From positions 65,016-129,015 of the forward strand of contig SJOL01004493.1 of NCBI GenBank assembly GCA_004794785.1: DNA of 64,000 bases, given 5' to 3'. The position numbers were made by a program, and so were the translations under genes. The notes under the pieces are model-generated. The model had not been told where the DNA came from. It made no database searches and saw nothing but the letters and a program-made list of their open reading frames with translations. Shown piece by piece: positions 22,871-36,800 of the stretch. This stretch comes from Opisthorchis felineus (Eukaryota; Platyhelminthes; Trematoda; Opisthorchiida; Opisthorchiidae). Numbering within the stretch: position 1 is the first letter of the stretch; the number at the start of each line of letters is the position of its first letter.

Positions 22871-24380
22871 GGATGTTAACAGAACTACCACACGAAGCCC
22901 TCTGAGAAGCCTCTAAAACGAACGAGTGGCGATAAGTACATGATCTCTAGTTACGCGCGTCGCAAATGTAGTTTACCTGGAATTTTCCGCAGAGCAACAT
23001 GCTACACTCATCAATAAGCATTCATCCTTAAAATTGCTGCCCTACCCAAGTAGCCTCGCTCTCTGTCCTGAATTTGTATAGGCCGAATCACTCTCATTCC
23101 TCTTTTCGATTTCTGCCTTATTCCCGTGGCAGGTGACTCAAAAGCAACAAAGCAGATATACAAACAATAACGGAGCAATGCCGGAAGTTATTATGGTGAT
23201 GAGAGAGACGAGTGTGAGTGGGCTCAAGTACCTTGTGTGATACTGCACTCTCTGCTCTTCGTATACACTGGCAGCAATTACTGTTGTGTAGACGTTGAGG
23301 CACCTAGTCTGACGATAGCCTGTTGTATTATGGTTACTTTCGATATGCAAGTAGAAAATCTGGAAATCATGAACGCCACAAGTTTACGTTTTCCATCGTT
23401 CAATGAAAGTGGGAATGAGAATTAGAATTAGTGGGAAACCGGTTAATATGTTTCGCAAACTGAATACTTTACCAGTACTATGGTGAGTTGTTTGTACACT
23501 AGGGATTATGTCCATTTCTCCACATCATTTTTCGCTTCGGATCGTGTACGCAGCTTCGGAAAACGTGGAAACAGCTAGGTGAACATTTGAAAGAGAGCGT
23601 CCAATGGAGACCGACTTTGCTCGGAATTCTCTTAAGGTGTGTCGGGGCATGATATTTTGGAGTGCAAGTCGCGGGTCGGTGACTGAGCAAAGCTGCCAGA
23701 AATCAGGAACAAGCGATATTTGGACATTTGCGACTCAGGTGTTTGGTGGTTTGGTGACTATATGTGGCTTGTCGCGAATTGCAAGTCCGAGTGTATTTAC
23801 GGTCGTTGCAGCTGTATACTGAATTTATGCGAATCCAGTCCACTGTACTATTCATATCATCACCCCTTTTGCCCATCAATCCATGTTGCGTACAATCCAG
23901 CATCATTACAAAGCCTCGATTTTCTGCTTCGACGACGGAACTTGAAACTTTCTTTGGGTTACAACAGTTCCGCTGTATCCATCAGACCACTCATTCTTAT
24001 GGAGCAAACGGAGTCGAAGCGTGATGTCTGAAGACAGTGGCCGTCATCACAAACAGCATCTGGGTTTTACCTTAGACAGGAAGCGAAAATAGCGCCAAAC
24101 AAGCAGATGAAATCATAGGCTTAGTGTATTATGCCGCGCACTTAGAGAATATCTTGTGACTCTTGTTAACATTTTATGTGGAAAATGAATATCACGGAAG
24201 GTGAGTAGTGTGAAACTGTCTTGTCAACCATAGTACATTTCAACTCTCAAAGTATGTTCTGAAGTTCACAGTACACAAGCACTTAAGAGAAACGGATCAC
24301 GTCCGGACGAATAGTCGGACGACCGGCTTACTGCCTGCTGCCTACTTCTTGCTGTAAGCGCTTTGGGAACAAACTACCTT

Positions 24381-24431
<51 letters not shown>

Positions 24432-27239
24432 AAAACAGTTTATGGTGGTTACTAATCTGGACTAGCCGTTTTGCGAAGGGTGCACGCCGAATGAGAAAAA
24501 TAGCCAAAATAACTGGGTTTTCATGTGAAGGTAGTTCACACTTACCATTCAAGTGATAAGGCTATAAGGTAAGACAACACCTAATCGACATCAGTAAAGC
24601 AAAACATAGCCAACTTATTGTCAACTGTGGAAGCCATTAATCAATACTACTATCAGTGAAATAATCCAAGAAATATCAAATTCCATGCTAGCCATGTTTT
24701 GAAGTGAGGAGGCGTGTCTTCCGTGTTCTGAATGTGTATCTGTCTTCTCAAATGTTGCCTTTTCTAGGTCTTTCCCTCGTTCATGACCATTTACTAAATC
24801 CTCTGCAACCCCTTGCTAATCGGCTTGTTACATTCACATGCAATTTTTCTGACTCGCGCGTGCCAATAATCTCATGCCCACCTCGCCAGTTGGTGCCATA
24901 GACCGTATTGTTTTCAGTGGCAAGTAAATGTACCTTGTTTTGGTGTGCAATCAGATCGGAGTACCAGATGCGACTTGAGCCTATACCAGGTGTATTTTTC
25001 TATCTCATGTTGCTGTACCCATTAATGAAGAGGCACGCCTTGTTCAGTCCTATGAGGTCCATTTAACATCAAAGACATAACCTAACCGATGATCCATCCA
25101 TGAAACTTCTTTGTGGAAGTAGAGTAGTGATGGATATGTTCGTTTCAGACGCATAGTGTGCGCTATTCCCTGGAAAAATGGACATAGACCGTCCAACCGC
25201 TGTTAGGTGCACCAGGGTAGGTTACATGTTTGAGTGAGATTTCGACCAATTTCTATTCGGGAATCTTCATTCACCTGTTAGCGAGGGCCTTCTTTGATCT
25301 AAGCATTGAGCAGTTACCACGCGCTTCTGCCAAATCCTGCTCATTGGTACTAGGAAACCAACTGCAATTACACGACGATGAATTTGCAGTTAGGTGGCCT
25401 CAGGGTGAGTCCCACTATGACTGGTTTGGGATAGTCGATTCAAGAATACGAAAGCCATACCACTGTACCCCAAGAACCGTAATTTCAGGAGTACAAGTTT
25501 CGCCTGACAGGTTTCCATCGGCGGTCTAGTGAAGGAGTTTATAATGCATCTGACTAGGTATAGTTTGGTATCACCATCTGAACGCATTCTACTGTTGTGA
25601 AAACTCTGCTTCTTTTTCCAGCAAAAAGTGTGTATGCAAACACTGAGAGATTGTACACAACATTTGCAACTTGCTGTCCACTACTATTATGTTAGCATTC
25701 GACTACTAATAATAAGTGTGACGAATACTCCTCTGTGATCGAACACCCAAAGGCGTTGATAGCAATATCCGCTGTTACCGTTCGAGTATTTATACCAGTG
25801 CATCCATATTACTACAGCCTTCACTGACCTATTCAGTGCGAGTGTTTGCTCGAAAACTTGGTTTAAATGAATGGTTGACTCAAAACCTGGCCTCGCTGGC
25901 ATCACTTCAACCATTCTAATAGGGATATTCCGAGTCATTAAGACACAGAAAACGGAAATTTTCCAACAGGCAACACATGTTGGTTTCGAACTTTTTTCCG
26001 TGTGTCTCTTAGAAGGCGACTGGACAGTACGTCATAGGTTTTCAGGAATGGAGACGACTTCAAATCAAAACTTCAGTGAACTCTCATACCGGACCCATGC
26101 CTCATCTCTCAGACATTTCAAACGGAAGTTTGATCCTATACTAACGCTGTCTAATTTAGACTCATGAGTACTGTAATCCTTAACTACTTTGCCAGTATTC
26201 CTTTATTATAGAATATATGCACATTTTCATTCATGCACTGTTGTCGTCAGTGGTAATGACTTCAAAAAAGCTGCTGTGGAATAGCTTCAGATGTCTCAAC
26301 CACTCAAGTAGGATGCAAGGAAATACGCAAATATCACAGTTTCGTTTCAGAATAGCATTATCTTCGGCCCAGTCACCTGGTTCACAATAATTCGCTTGGG
26401 TTGAGTGGAATGCAGATGCGTTGCGAAGATGGATCCAACGTTTGACGCCGAGGTTACTGGAAAAGCAAATTGAGAAATCAAAAATGCTGCGTTTATAAGA
26501 CGTACTTTTTATCCATGCACTGGAAGAAGTTCGAAAAACAACACATTATCAACTGGCACCAATAAATTGAGCAATATTTTGATCCAGTCATACCTCAAAA
26601 AGATAGAATTCATCGTGGCCAAGTCATGTCACTCAAATGAGTGTTTTCTCGTGTGACAAACATGTGCATCAAATGAGCTGGATAAGCAAGACGGTTCTTA
26701 CCAAATCACTGTGGCAAAGTCGCATCCATCTCAAAATCGTGCGGTGCTATGTAAGCTAAACGTGTACTTCGTCATGGAACTCATATTACAAGCACTTGTT
26801 GAGAAGCGCAGTTTACAACACTACAACATCACTTTCAGCCACGACATCCAGCCAGTTAGCATTACACATAGGAAAAACAAAACACCTAAGTGAAACGACA
26901 TGGTCACAGTCACTTCACTCGTACAGTCGACCAATAAACCAATCAAGCTCACGATTGGTTGTCACAACAAGTAGGCTTTTAGTGCTTATTCTATGCTGGC
27001 TGAATCTGTGACCGACAGCCACAGACTTTATTGGTTTATCTAGTTAGATTCGCTATTCGGGTCCAGGTGAGCGGATTACTCTGCTTTGAACCCATCACTA
27101 GCATATTTTAGTTCTGCTCTACTGAGTCTTTGCAATTTTGTTGTGACTATTTTAAATGGGGTCTGCCAAATTCGCACTCAGTCAAGTTAATCAAAACGAC
27201 ACGCATGCTTGGCTACCGTACAATCATAATTTGTTTGAA
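22871..27239. other. Intergenic or intronic DNA, one weak exon candidate
   Basis: No recognised gene. The segment includes an (AT)n tract. A weak + strand exon candidate exists at 25282-25404, between TTCACCTGTTAG and AGG|GTGAGT, encoding about 40 residues with LPRASAKSCSLVLG. I could not assign it to a family. Confidence 0.3.
24384..24426. repeat. (AT)n microsatellite
   Basis: Uninterrupted AT dinucleotide run of about 43 bp. Confidence 0.98.
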
Positions 27240-27540
27240 AGTCTTACTGTGAAGAGAAGAATAAAAGCGGATGGGGAAAGGACTTAGTGCTAGCCTACCA
27301 CAGTCATTTCGGGGTACCTATACTTCCAGACACTCGATAGAAATTGAACAAAAATGCCATCGAAATCCATTAGCAGCCATGTCTTGCGTCCTCTCCAACT
27401 ATGTACAATGAGGGTCATACGTACCCCATCCTGTGAGGCGATTCGCATCGACATTACCCAGAATTTCCGTAACCGCTGCCAGGTCAAAGTCTGACCTTAT
27501 GCCACTCTGAATTGGGCAGAGAAATCGGTAGACTTCCCTG

Positions 27541-27771
27541 TTAGCTGCGATTCAGTATCCGCAATACATGACCGAACCGTAGCTTTTGGTGCTGGACGCA
27601 TTCTTCGACTGAAGTCCCCTTTGTACAGTCGAACACTCGCTTTCCAAAGGTTTCACTTATGACTCGCTGGCACCGGCCTACACAAACCATGGTTCTCCAA
27701 CGTTTATCGAAGACCTGAAAACATCTCATTTCCGCTGCTCGCAGAGGCCACGTCTCACAGCCATACAACAA
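27541..27771 (-). pseudogene. LINE C RT thumb/C-terminal fragment
   Basis: The frame LLYGCETWPLRAAEMR.FQVFDKR, then GTSVEECVQHQKLRFGHVLRI, corresponds to LINE A 9840-10075 (LYGCEIWLVRTAELRCLQFFDNR, GTSIEEYVHQHKLSW). The agreement between two decayed copies identifies the family. Confidence 0.8.
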
Positions 27772-29607
27772 AATAGCCGTAGTATGGGTTGGTGTACATG
27801 TTCCTTAAGATTCCGGGATATGCCGCACTGTCATTATGGGTGCTTTTAACGAGATCTGCGCCTTAATGTTTCGTGCAATATCCTCACCTGCCTCTCCTTT
27901 GATTTTAAGTGACCTGTTCAGTGACTCTAAGTCTAAGAGTATGGCCTTACACTTTTTGAGTAAAAGTGCAATCCGAAGGACGGGATGACTTTGGTCAGCT
28001 CATCCAAAAAAATCCGTACTTTATTTTCCTCTTCCGAGACAAGGACGATGAAAGCATATTCCAGACCGGCAAGTTTTTATCAGCAGCTATTTGAACATCA
28101 GGGTTTGGTCTCATCATATCCTCGCTCACGAAATTGAATGGACTTCCCTGTCAGACACCTCTTTGTGTGCGACAGCTTTTAGAGATTTATCGGTATACTC
28201 TGCAAGCTTGAGAATCCAAAAAACCTTCGGTGAATTCCTTACTGGGCCAGTGTGGTGATGAAAACAGATCGGTCGACTTAGTCGAATGCACCTTTGAAAT
28301 CCAGGAACCCTAACATTTTGGGTCATGTGTACGTATGGCGTTGTTTTAACACCTGACGGAGTGTCAAGATTTGGTCAACGTAACCCCTACTAGGCCGAAG
28401 TTTGCTTGTTTCTCCCGAGTCAATGCTTCACGGGCCACCCTAAGGTGACAAAGGAGAAGTGATGCTAAGAGTCTCGTTTCTACTGGAATGAAGGTGCTCG
28501 CCCTGTGACTTCAGCACTCTATACCAACCCATTTCTTAAGACTGGGCATTATTACCGGTCCTCCTCAGTTGTATGAGGCAGTCTCGTTTCCACAAATGGA
28601 GTCGGATAGACCAGGCAAGCGATGACTGAGGACTTAACCCCGTCTCTGAACAATGCGGGCGGCAGGTCATCTGAACCAGTAGATTATGAGATAGTATATG
28701 CAGTCATAAACCCCCGAGTTCTTAGGGGGTTTTAGATCCACCGTCCAGGGTTCTAGCGCAATTCGAAAATCCAAATGAAGGGCAGTAGGTTACTACCAGA
28801 TTTTTTGTTCAAAGCACTGATTTCGGCGATCTGGATAGTTTCATCCTTGAAAGTTTTGGGGCCGGTCGAGAAGATCGAACGGAATAATAATCAGGCATTC
28901 TAGCCATTTTTCGCTTCCTCCACTTTCCTCCATTTCCACCAGACTCCACCTTCAGTGAGTACGCCAATTTGCACTTGAAGTTCAATCATTTGCCGGTGAA
29001 AACACTTCTTGGAGATTTAAGCGGTACCACTGGTCTGTCTGACATCCAGTGTTTGGGTGAGGTTGACAATACAGGCGAAACTCTCAAATTTGTACTAAAG
29101 TGTGGCGATCTCTTTTCAATGCGAATTGACATCCGACAGTAGATCAGTGGAAAGAGAATTCAGAAAGCGGTTATGACAAATTCGTTTAACTTCAAGATCT
29201 GCCAGCCTGCGCTGCCAAGCTAGTTGTCCGCCCTTTACACTGCTATAGAAAACAAACAGAGAGGCATAGTCACAATACACACATCTTTTCCAAAACGAGC
29301 GCCAGTCGATTATTGGACTACGCCATCTGTAACTGAAGGTGATATGATCAATTTGGGTCCGTTGCTAGCACGCTGTTGGAGGACACGAAGTGGCCAGACG
29401 ACTTCGGTTATTTTGGAAGTTACTACTGCATAAAAATAGTTTGTGGTCAACACACAGCCGTCGTTCACCGTTGTCCATACTTACCGAGTCCAACCCAAGT
29501 GAACCACCCAGCTGAGTTCCAGACGCGCTGGGTCTGAGAAACTTATGCATTGCAGTCTGCGCCAGTCACAAATGTATCTGGGCTTCTAGCCCGCCGCAAC
29601 AGGGCAC

Positions 29608-29946
29608 TCAGTGCGTCATAAACCTTGTTTTGTTTGTGTCAGTGCTACAGTCGGCTGAGATATAAGTAGGCACGATAAACAGACAACGGTCAGCTTCCCA
29701 TCTGTGAGACTTCTTCACGGACGTTTCCATATGAACCGCACAGAGGCGACTATCAGCTAATATCCGGTCAAACAATGACCTCAGAGCCCGATGACTTAGG
29801 ACGATGCCGATCCCTGCATAGCCTGTTACAGCAGCAACTGGATCGCCAAATATCAGCAGCCGGAAGCGAGAAGAAAGTGAGAGGGCCGTCGGCACAACGT
29901 TTATGCCTGAGTCTTCCTTCTGATACGCAGCATACATCCAGTCCAT
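29608..29946 (-). pseudogene. LINE C endonuclease fragment
   Basis: The frame contains IGIVLSHRALRSLFDRILADSRLCAVHMETSVKKSHRWEADRCLFIVPTYISADCSTDT, aligning along its length with LINE A 7400-7640. The frame starts only after a change of frame relative to the preceding 5' block. Confidence 0.8.
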
Positions 29947-30500
29947 GAGAGTCCATTGATTAGGTGAAGCCAGCCTGTTGTCCCGCTTGGTTCATAGTGT
30001 GAACATTAAAGGTAGTCTAATAAACCTGGCATTGAAGCTTGAAGATGGATTTTGAGATGCCTGAGGTTGTCGGCGCCAGCTGATGCGCAAATGTTGCGAC
30101 CAAGACCGATGCAAGACGAGTGAGGTTATCACTCCCAATGAACCTGCCAGAACAGTATTATTAATGGTGTGGAGGGAGAAGAAAGATGAGATGCATCAGC
30201 AATTCTTTTCTCGCTTACCCGTCCTGAGGTATGCAGCAAGGAAAGCGACCCGAAGTGGCATGAGCTTAAGTCTGGTTGTAGCAGTCATGGGTGTACTCGT
30301 CCTGGGCTACTGTCATGGTGCACGAACCTAGGCTCATCAACCAAAAGCATGACCACAAAGCAGCAGTGTTAGGCGGAACGCCACTGCACTACATTTTTCT
30401 AATGAGCAAGACGTCACACGTTCCGACCCCCAACATGGAGTAGTAAGGACTGTGTTGGTTAGACCTATAAGCACTGACCAACCAGGTGAGAAACAGTGAA

Positions 30501-33500
30501 TTTCGCATGGGCACCCCGCACTACAACTCAATGCGTCACGGAAGCACACGAACCGCCACACCACGGTAAAACCCAGGCTTTCCATGATGAGCTTTATTGT
30601 TGCGTTCTTTGAGGTCTGCTTATTGTGGTATCCCAGTGAATTGATTTTCAGATTCACTGGAACTGTTCCTCCCCTCATGGTGAACATTGCTTGTTTGGGA
30701 CAGATCCTTTGGGAGGTTACTGAAGTGACTTTTAAAAGAAATAGCGTCTTAATTCTGAAGGTGGCTGCAGAATCTGTGTATATAAACAATTTTGGTGTAC
30801 GTATACGGCTTGCTACATCCTACTTTGTGGATGTATAATGTAGTTTTGTCAATAAATGCTACACATACCTAAATGTAAATTCCACGAGTCATTATGATAT
30901 GAAGAGGTTGTTGACATTTCCTGACCGCGAATTTTTATTTAAATCAGTATTGGAATCATACAGTGTGCCATCCATGGATTCAAAAGTGGTGTCTGATCTT
31001 AACGCGGAGGAGAACTGATAATGGCCCACGGAACTATTCGAATTTCGCAAAATCCCAATTTATTATCTATGCGATTCATTTGGGCTCTTTGAGTGTTGAT
31101 TCTGTCATAGATGTGTCTGCAATAGAGCAGGCTTACTTAGCCGCCCTGATAACATTTCAGCTCATCTGAATTAATTGGTTATTCTGAGTGGTGAGAAGCC
31201 ACTATCCGTATATGTTCCCGTTAAGGACTAGACTGGTGACCCATCGTTTAAATGCAGATCGAAGCATTAAATAGCGGCATCGAAATGTACGCAATGGTAG
31301 GTTAAAACTAATAATGGTACGATGCATGTTAAAACCGATGCTAATATTATTCGTCACACAGCAGCTCAGTCAGTAAATGGGATTTTATCACCAGACCTAC
31401 AGTCGCCAATTGTGTAGTGGATTTATAAAAGGCCTATAACACAAAACTTAATGAAAGCTACTACGTAGGTGTCGGGTCAGATGTGACGGAATATCTCTCA
31501 GGCGACACAGTCTCATTGTAATCCAAAATCCGCATATTGGAAAGACTCACTAATTACTCTATTCTTGTATTTGAGGACGGGTTTTCTCTGCCTATGTTAC
31601 AAAGCATCTCGGGGTAAAATAAGTCAAATCAACTCGGGCACGACAACACTAGGACTCAAGCTGTTCCCCAGTCAGCCAGAACGATACGTCCACAGTCCTT
31701 CGAAAATTATGCTTGATGCTAAGAACTTCGAAGTACTCTGTATTTAGGATTTAGAGTACATGGATCTCGGTTCAAACTTCAGTGGCTGAAAATCAAAGTA
31801 CGATCTGAAACCTTGTATGATCAGGTCGGAAGGATCTACTATAAGATATGAAAGCAGACCTCGTAAGCTGTTGCCACCAGAATAGGCACAGTCCTGCGTT
31901 TAGCAAAATCCCATCGCACCACAGCAAACACACGAACTTATGACCCTGCGTAACAGAAGTGGCATGATATTGTCTTTCAAATTATTGCCCTTTGTAGATG
32001 GATTTTTTATCACATACGATTCAGGCACCGAGACCCAACGTAACCTGCGACAATCTGACTCACCATATTTGTCGCTCAGCCTCTTGTGAGAAACAGAGAA
32101 GGAAGTAGAACAAGTAGGACAGATCTATCAGCGTGTGCACCGCAAAACCTATGGCCAACACAATCTACTGACTCCTCTAGTCTTGTGGACTTAATGTACA
32201 GACATAAGTTGATTAGAGTTCTACCTTGTTGAGCCTACAAGCTTTGCTCAGGTTTTGATTGCAAATGACTACTCAGAAAGACTCATACGCAGACGCTTTA
32301 ACATGTCTACCACTTCCACGTTGCCAAGTGCCGCGAATTTGCCTAAGAAACCCTTATTCACAAAACTGACATTCAGAAGCGACTTTGTCTCTTGGACGAT
32401 TGCATGAAGGCTGTCAAAATTAACACGAAGGAATTTTATAGCAGCACCATTAATTGTCCATATCTGTCGTAGCTTACTGCTCACCATAGATCCGAAGTAC
32501 AAACTACTGGTTGATTTATTCATTTATTCATGTTGTACTGCAAGCCATTTGGTTCGTACGACCGAACGAATTAACAGGGCCATTACGGTCCACCTAGTTG
32601 ACACCAAACATCAGATCAACCCAGCTTATTCATTCAGTAATAGTCTTCCTGTGCTATCAAACCGATTGACAGCCGTCCGTCAATGCCTGCTGATGGCACC
32701 TGAAAGTATGGCCATTCGGCCGTGCAATCAAATCCTTTGTTCCCAAAAACGACATGTGTTCTTGGATTTATCTTGCCTACTATTCCGAATCGTGCTTCCT
32801 AATCGTCCTACCGGAATTCGCAGTCGTCCTTACGCATTAGTTTTGACCAATCATTACATTTGATTACCTGCGTTGCTCCCCTTTAGCTCTGTTTTAACCG
32901 TGGATCACCACTCAAGTCGTAAGAGAAAGAAAGACTGTTTTGTGTGCATTCGTAATTCGTAATTCATTTCGAGATTTTCTCAGTCACTATCGTCAACAGT
33001 AGTTTGAGTGATCCTTCTCCAACCCCAGTGCGAATAAGCCGGTTAGTCTGCAGCATAGTAACACCAACGAAGTTGAGTTTCGGTCTGATTAGGGTTCGCC
33101 AGCAGTACGCATCTTCGGCCGTTCATCGGATGCGCAGAGTAATTGTTCGCCAACACACCCTGGAATGTACTTGAATTTTCTTGTCTAATCATCAACTGAC
33201 ACTTTATTCCCAGCAAGTAATGCGCTGCATGTAATGGATTTCCTTCATCCATTTTATCAGCACAGCGGGAAGAACTATTACGGGTTGCATGCTTTTTAAT
33301 GAAACTCATCAGCCGCACACAAGTATCCAAGCCAGACATTCAACAGTTACCAGTGACATGCGCACATAGCAAACAAACTACATGTATATAAGCATTTCAC
33401 TTAGATTAAGCCAAGTGATATATGCATTAGCTACGTAGAAATTTCCAGTTACAAACCGAGTTTTCAATCTTCAGGCAGACTAAACCTAGGAAACATTTTT

Positions 33501-33639
33501 ACGTTTTGTGTCACGCAACAGACAGCTTGGAAACATTCGGTGACCGCGACACAGAACGAAGATACTGTGATCAGTTTGGCGGAGTGTTTCTTTAAACTAG
33601 CACCTCTCCAATGCAAAATTCGAGTTTTGGAGTTACAAT
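30501..33639. other. No confidently assigned gene
   Basis: Two minus-strand frames (32269-32523 and 33043-33339) contain phrases faintly like ankyrin repeats (FAALGNVEVVDMLKR; DEGNPLHAAHYL), but the repeats are incomplete and I see no good splice sites. The rest shows nothing recognisable. Confidence 0.3.
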
Positions 33640-33870
33640 CATTTACATACTGATTTGGTTTCAACGGAAGACTCGACTGAATCCAGCTGAATCCATCATT
33701 TATGGTGTTAGAACGCAATTAGTGATTAAATGAGTTACTTCGCATAGTTCGTCCAATTTGGGTTGAAGCAGAACATACGGTTGACGAAGACTCGGGAGAA
33801 AAACCGATAGTGGACCTTCGAACAGTTTTCAGCAATCTTATGGGTATCATTGAGTACAATTCGATTTGTT
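33640..33870. repeat. Hammerhead-type repeat family, remnant (33.7 kb)
   Basis: 33740-33870 (+) matches the 43.1 kb element: GAACATA.GGTTGACGAA.ACTCGG before the gap and TTCAGCAA.CTTATG after it. The ribozyme core between them is deleted, leaving only AAAAACCGATAGTGG. The adjacent 33640-33715 resembles the element's CAGCTGGATC..TTTATG part in the opposite orientation, so two remnants lie head to head. Confidence 0.55.
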
Positions 33871-36800
33871 TTGAACTTAAGTGTAAAACCAAGGGTCTCC
33901 TTATGATGACAGAAGATGGAGGAGAAACGAGTCCATAGATGCATTCAAACCTACAGTTTTTCCACATTCTCCCTAGTCGTGCTAGTCAACTTTCACCCAG
34001 CTTTTATTCTGTTAGAACCACCTTTTCAGCCGAAACAAAGTTTTACCATCGAGTATGCTATAGCCAGTCGCATTGGACGATGTGCAGTATTTTCATAGGC
34101 ATTTCGTTTAATAAGCAGCTGATTTTTGAGTATACATTTCCAAAGTGGAAGTTATCACTTTGAAACAGGGAGAAAGGTGACACTAATTCAGCCCTCCACT
34201 GCGTACCTCTCCGAAGCAATGACCCCTTCAGACTGACCCCCAATTCTGCTTCTGTCAGTTTCTTGATACATTTCCCGATACGCTGAAACTGTTTGCAATT
34301 TTCTGGTGAAAACAGTTACATACTTTCACCCTCAGGGTCACCATCCGGGGTTGAAATGATTAATGGACGTTAACCATATATCACTTGAATTCATTGAAAT
34401 GTGTTGAACCACAGGGTCTAACCTCTATGAGTCCAGCACCAAAACCGTCTTCGGTAACTGTAACAATGGGTTACTGGGTAGAAAAAAGAGACGACCTTGA
34501 TTTAATTTTGCAGGTTATAGTTTTTGAAAGACTAGTCCTAAAATCTTCAGATTTTGAGCTAAGGTTTGTGATAGTAAACCGGCACCCATGTGCATCTGCG
34601 CTGAACAACCTATAAGCTATCAACCTGTTGGAAAGTGTACTCGGGCGATCCGTGTAGAACGAAAGGGCGTAGCCCTATTTCCACTCTTTCCACAGAATCG
34701 ATGAACAACTGAGTACTGCATGAGTGATCACACGCAAGTCCTGATCAAACATCCAACTTCCGATGTGCACTTTATCCCTGAAGGTGGCTGAGTACTTCAA
34801 CCTAAATTCTGGATGCATTTCTACCCCATGTGGTTATAATAAAGTACTCTTCACTGCACTGCAGAGACTAATTTCAGGTCAGCCGACGGTAATGCAATAG
34901 CTGAACCCTGTAGAAAATGTTTTCGTTTACAGAATGGGCATTAGGCAAGCGTCCTTCACTCTGTTACAACGTAAACGGATGAGTAGCTGGGAAGAGTATG
35001 GATTAGGAAAGTTCAGATTAGGCTCAGAATTACTACTTTTAAGGCTAGTACCCAGATGAAGTATACCAAATGATAAAGTTATTGGGTGTTTAATGAGCCT
35101 CGAATTAATCCATATCTTCAATTGCCCCACAACTTTTGATCCGGGCAAAAAAGTATATGCTGGCCAACTTTTCAGATGGAAAACTTTATTCCGAATACAT
35201 CCATACGCTCACAGAATGTGTGAGCATCCCTACATCTGATCATAGATTTTCTTAAATCCACCTGATTGACCGTCACAGCGGTCGAACAACTCTTAAAAAG
35301 TGGTAAACATGGATAAAAGTTCATCATACACATCAACAGGTTATTCGTTACAAACTGAACAACTGGGATTAGGGTATGCGTTGTTAATGGGTCTATGTTT
35401 GATTATCCTTATTATTATTGCTATCATTACTATTCTGTTGCATTCGCCAGCATTGTTTTTTACCGACATGCTGCAAAAACCGTGACCATATGTCCCGCAC
35501 CGTGTAAAATGGCGTGCCTCAATAAGTCGTGATCTAGTTTCTCCCCAAGTGTAATTAAGCCTTTTGGAGAATCCCATGACTGCTGGCCGAAATGACTGGG
35601 AGAATATACACATTCACCCGAGTACCCCACTCATTACTATTCACGTTGTGAATACTTGCCTCTATCAATGTAATTTGTTGTGTTATGCTTACAGAAATTT
35701 GCAGATACGTGAGAATAAGCAGAAGACAGCAGATCGTTGTTGGGACGAACAACGTTCGCTCAGCTGCACACATTCTCAAGTCCCTAAAAGTGCGACTCAG
35801 CTCTTTCTGGAGGGTCCTTGTTGTTAAGAATTTTTGGTAAGACTAACTGCTTCGTGTCCAAATCATTAGAACTAGCAAGGTCCGAATTTATCAGCTCTAT
35901 GAAACACATTTACAAGTACAAGCCGAACAGTCAGACGCAAAAAAAACACGGTTCACAAAATTATTAATGAAACTAATTTCAACTAACGGTTATGCAAAAC
36001 GTTATATGATACTTGTTACATACCTAAGGGATAATTGTGGGCTTCGCAAACAGAAGCAAAGAAAGAGCCACCTGACCCTCGAGTGTTGGCAAACCGCTTG
36101 AAAATCAGGTGCTAGACCCAGCAGGCATGTCAACGATCAAATATCAGGTACTCCGTGAGGTTCACTGGCCATTCAGCCAAAACATTCCAACCATGAATCG
36201 AAGTCAGCTGGTTGTCTGAATAAGTTAGCAGCTGGTCCGTGGCGAGGTTCACGTCAGAGACGGTACAACTCCAAAAGAAGGCTATCAACTCATGTTTCCC
36301 ATTCTTTGGTAACAGATAATGCCAGCATTCTCAATGGCCACTAAAATTATGTCAGGACTAATTAGAGTTACTTTTTATCGATAACTGGACAAAGTTAGGT
36401 GGCGGTAAAATACTACCTGCTTAGTCATCACACGCCAATTATGGCAAGGACAACACTAAGTCTCTTTCCGAAACACGAAAAACGTCCCTATATTTACTGC
36501 GACTTTAAGTGACATTATAAGTAGTATTGTGTCCCTCTCAATGTCATTCTAAATTAAGCTATCCGATCTCTCAAATTTTCCGTTTGTAAGTGTCTATATA
36601 CAACTGTCAAGAGGTTCTAAGCACATTTTCGCCAGTATACACTCAAGACGTTTCCCTTATTAGGCTTCCATTGTAACCGTGACCAGTTACTTCACAGTTT
36701 AGGTGGTTTCTGTGAACACAATCGCACAATGGGTGCATAGACGTTAGATTCCTATCTTATTGAGGCCCATTTATCCAGAATTCTTATAGTTCTCAGGATG

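Larger units (their letters stand above)
27240..30500 (-). mobile_element. LINE C: decayed APE-type LINE
   Basis: Same family as LINE A and B. Read on the minus strand: a 5' UTR-like region (30500-30000), endonuclease (29946-29608 and about 29550-29365), an endonuclease/RT linker, an RT region with an FK/DF-like motif A remnant (about 28310), the YADD region (28043-28061), the thumb and C-terminus (27771-27541, MLYGCETWPLRAAEMRCFQVFDKR), and the last block (27487-27290). There are many frameshifts. At the YADD site the sequence reads EYAFIVL: one codon is gone and the remaining Asp codon is changed, so both catalytic aspartates are lost. Confidence 0.85.

Noticed and set aside
24384..24426. 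AT tract as a CRISPR or regulatory array
   Set aside because: Plain dinucleotide microsatellite.
32269..33339. Ankyrin-repeat gene on the minus strand
   Set aside because: Only isolated ankyrin-like phrases; no consecutive 33-residue repeats and no splice evidence.
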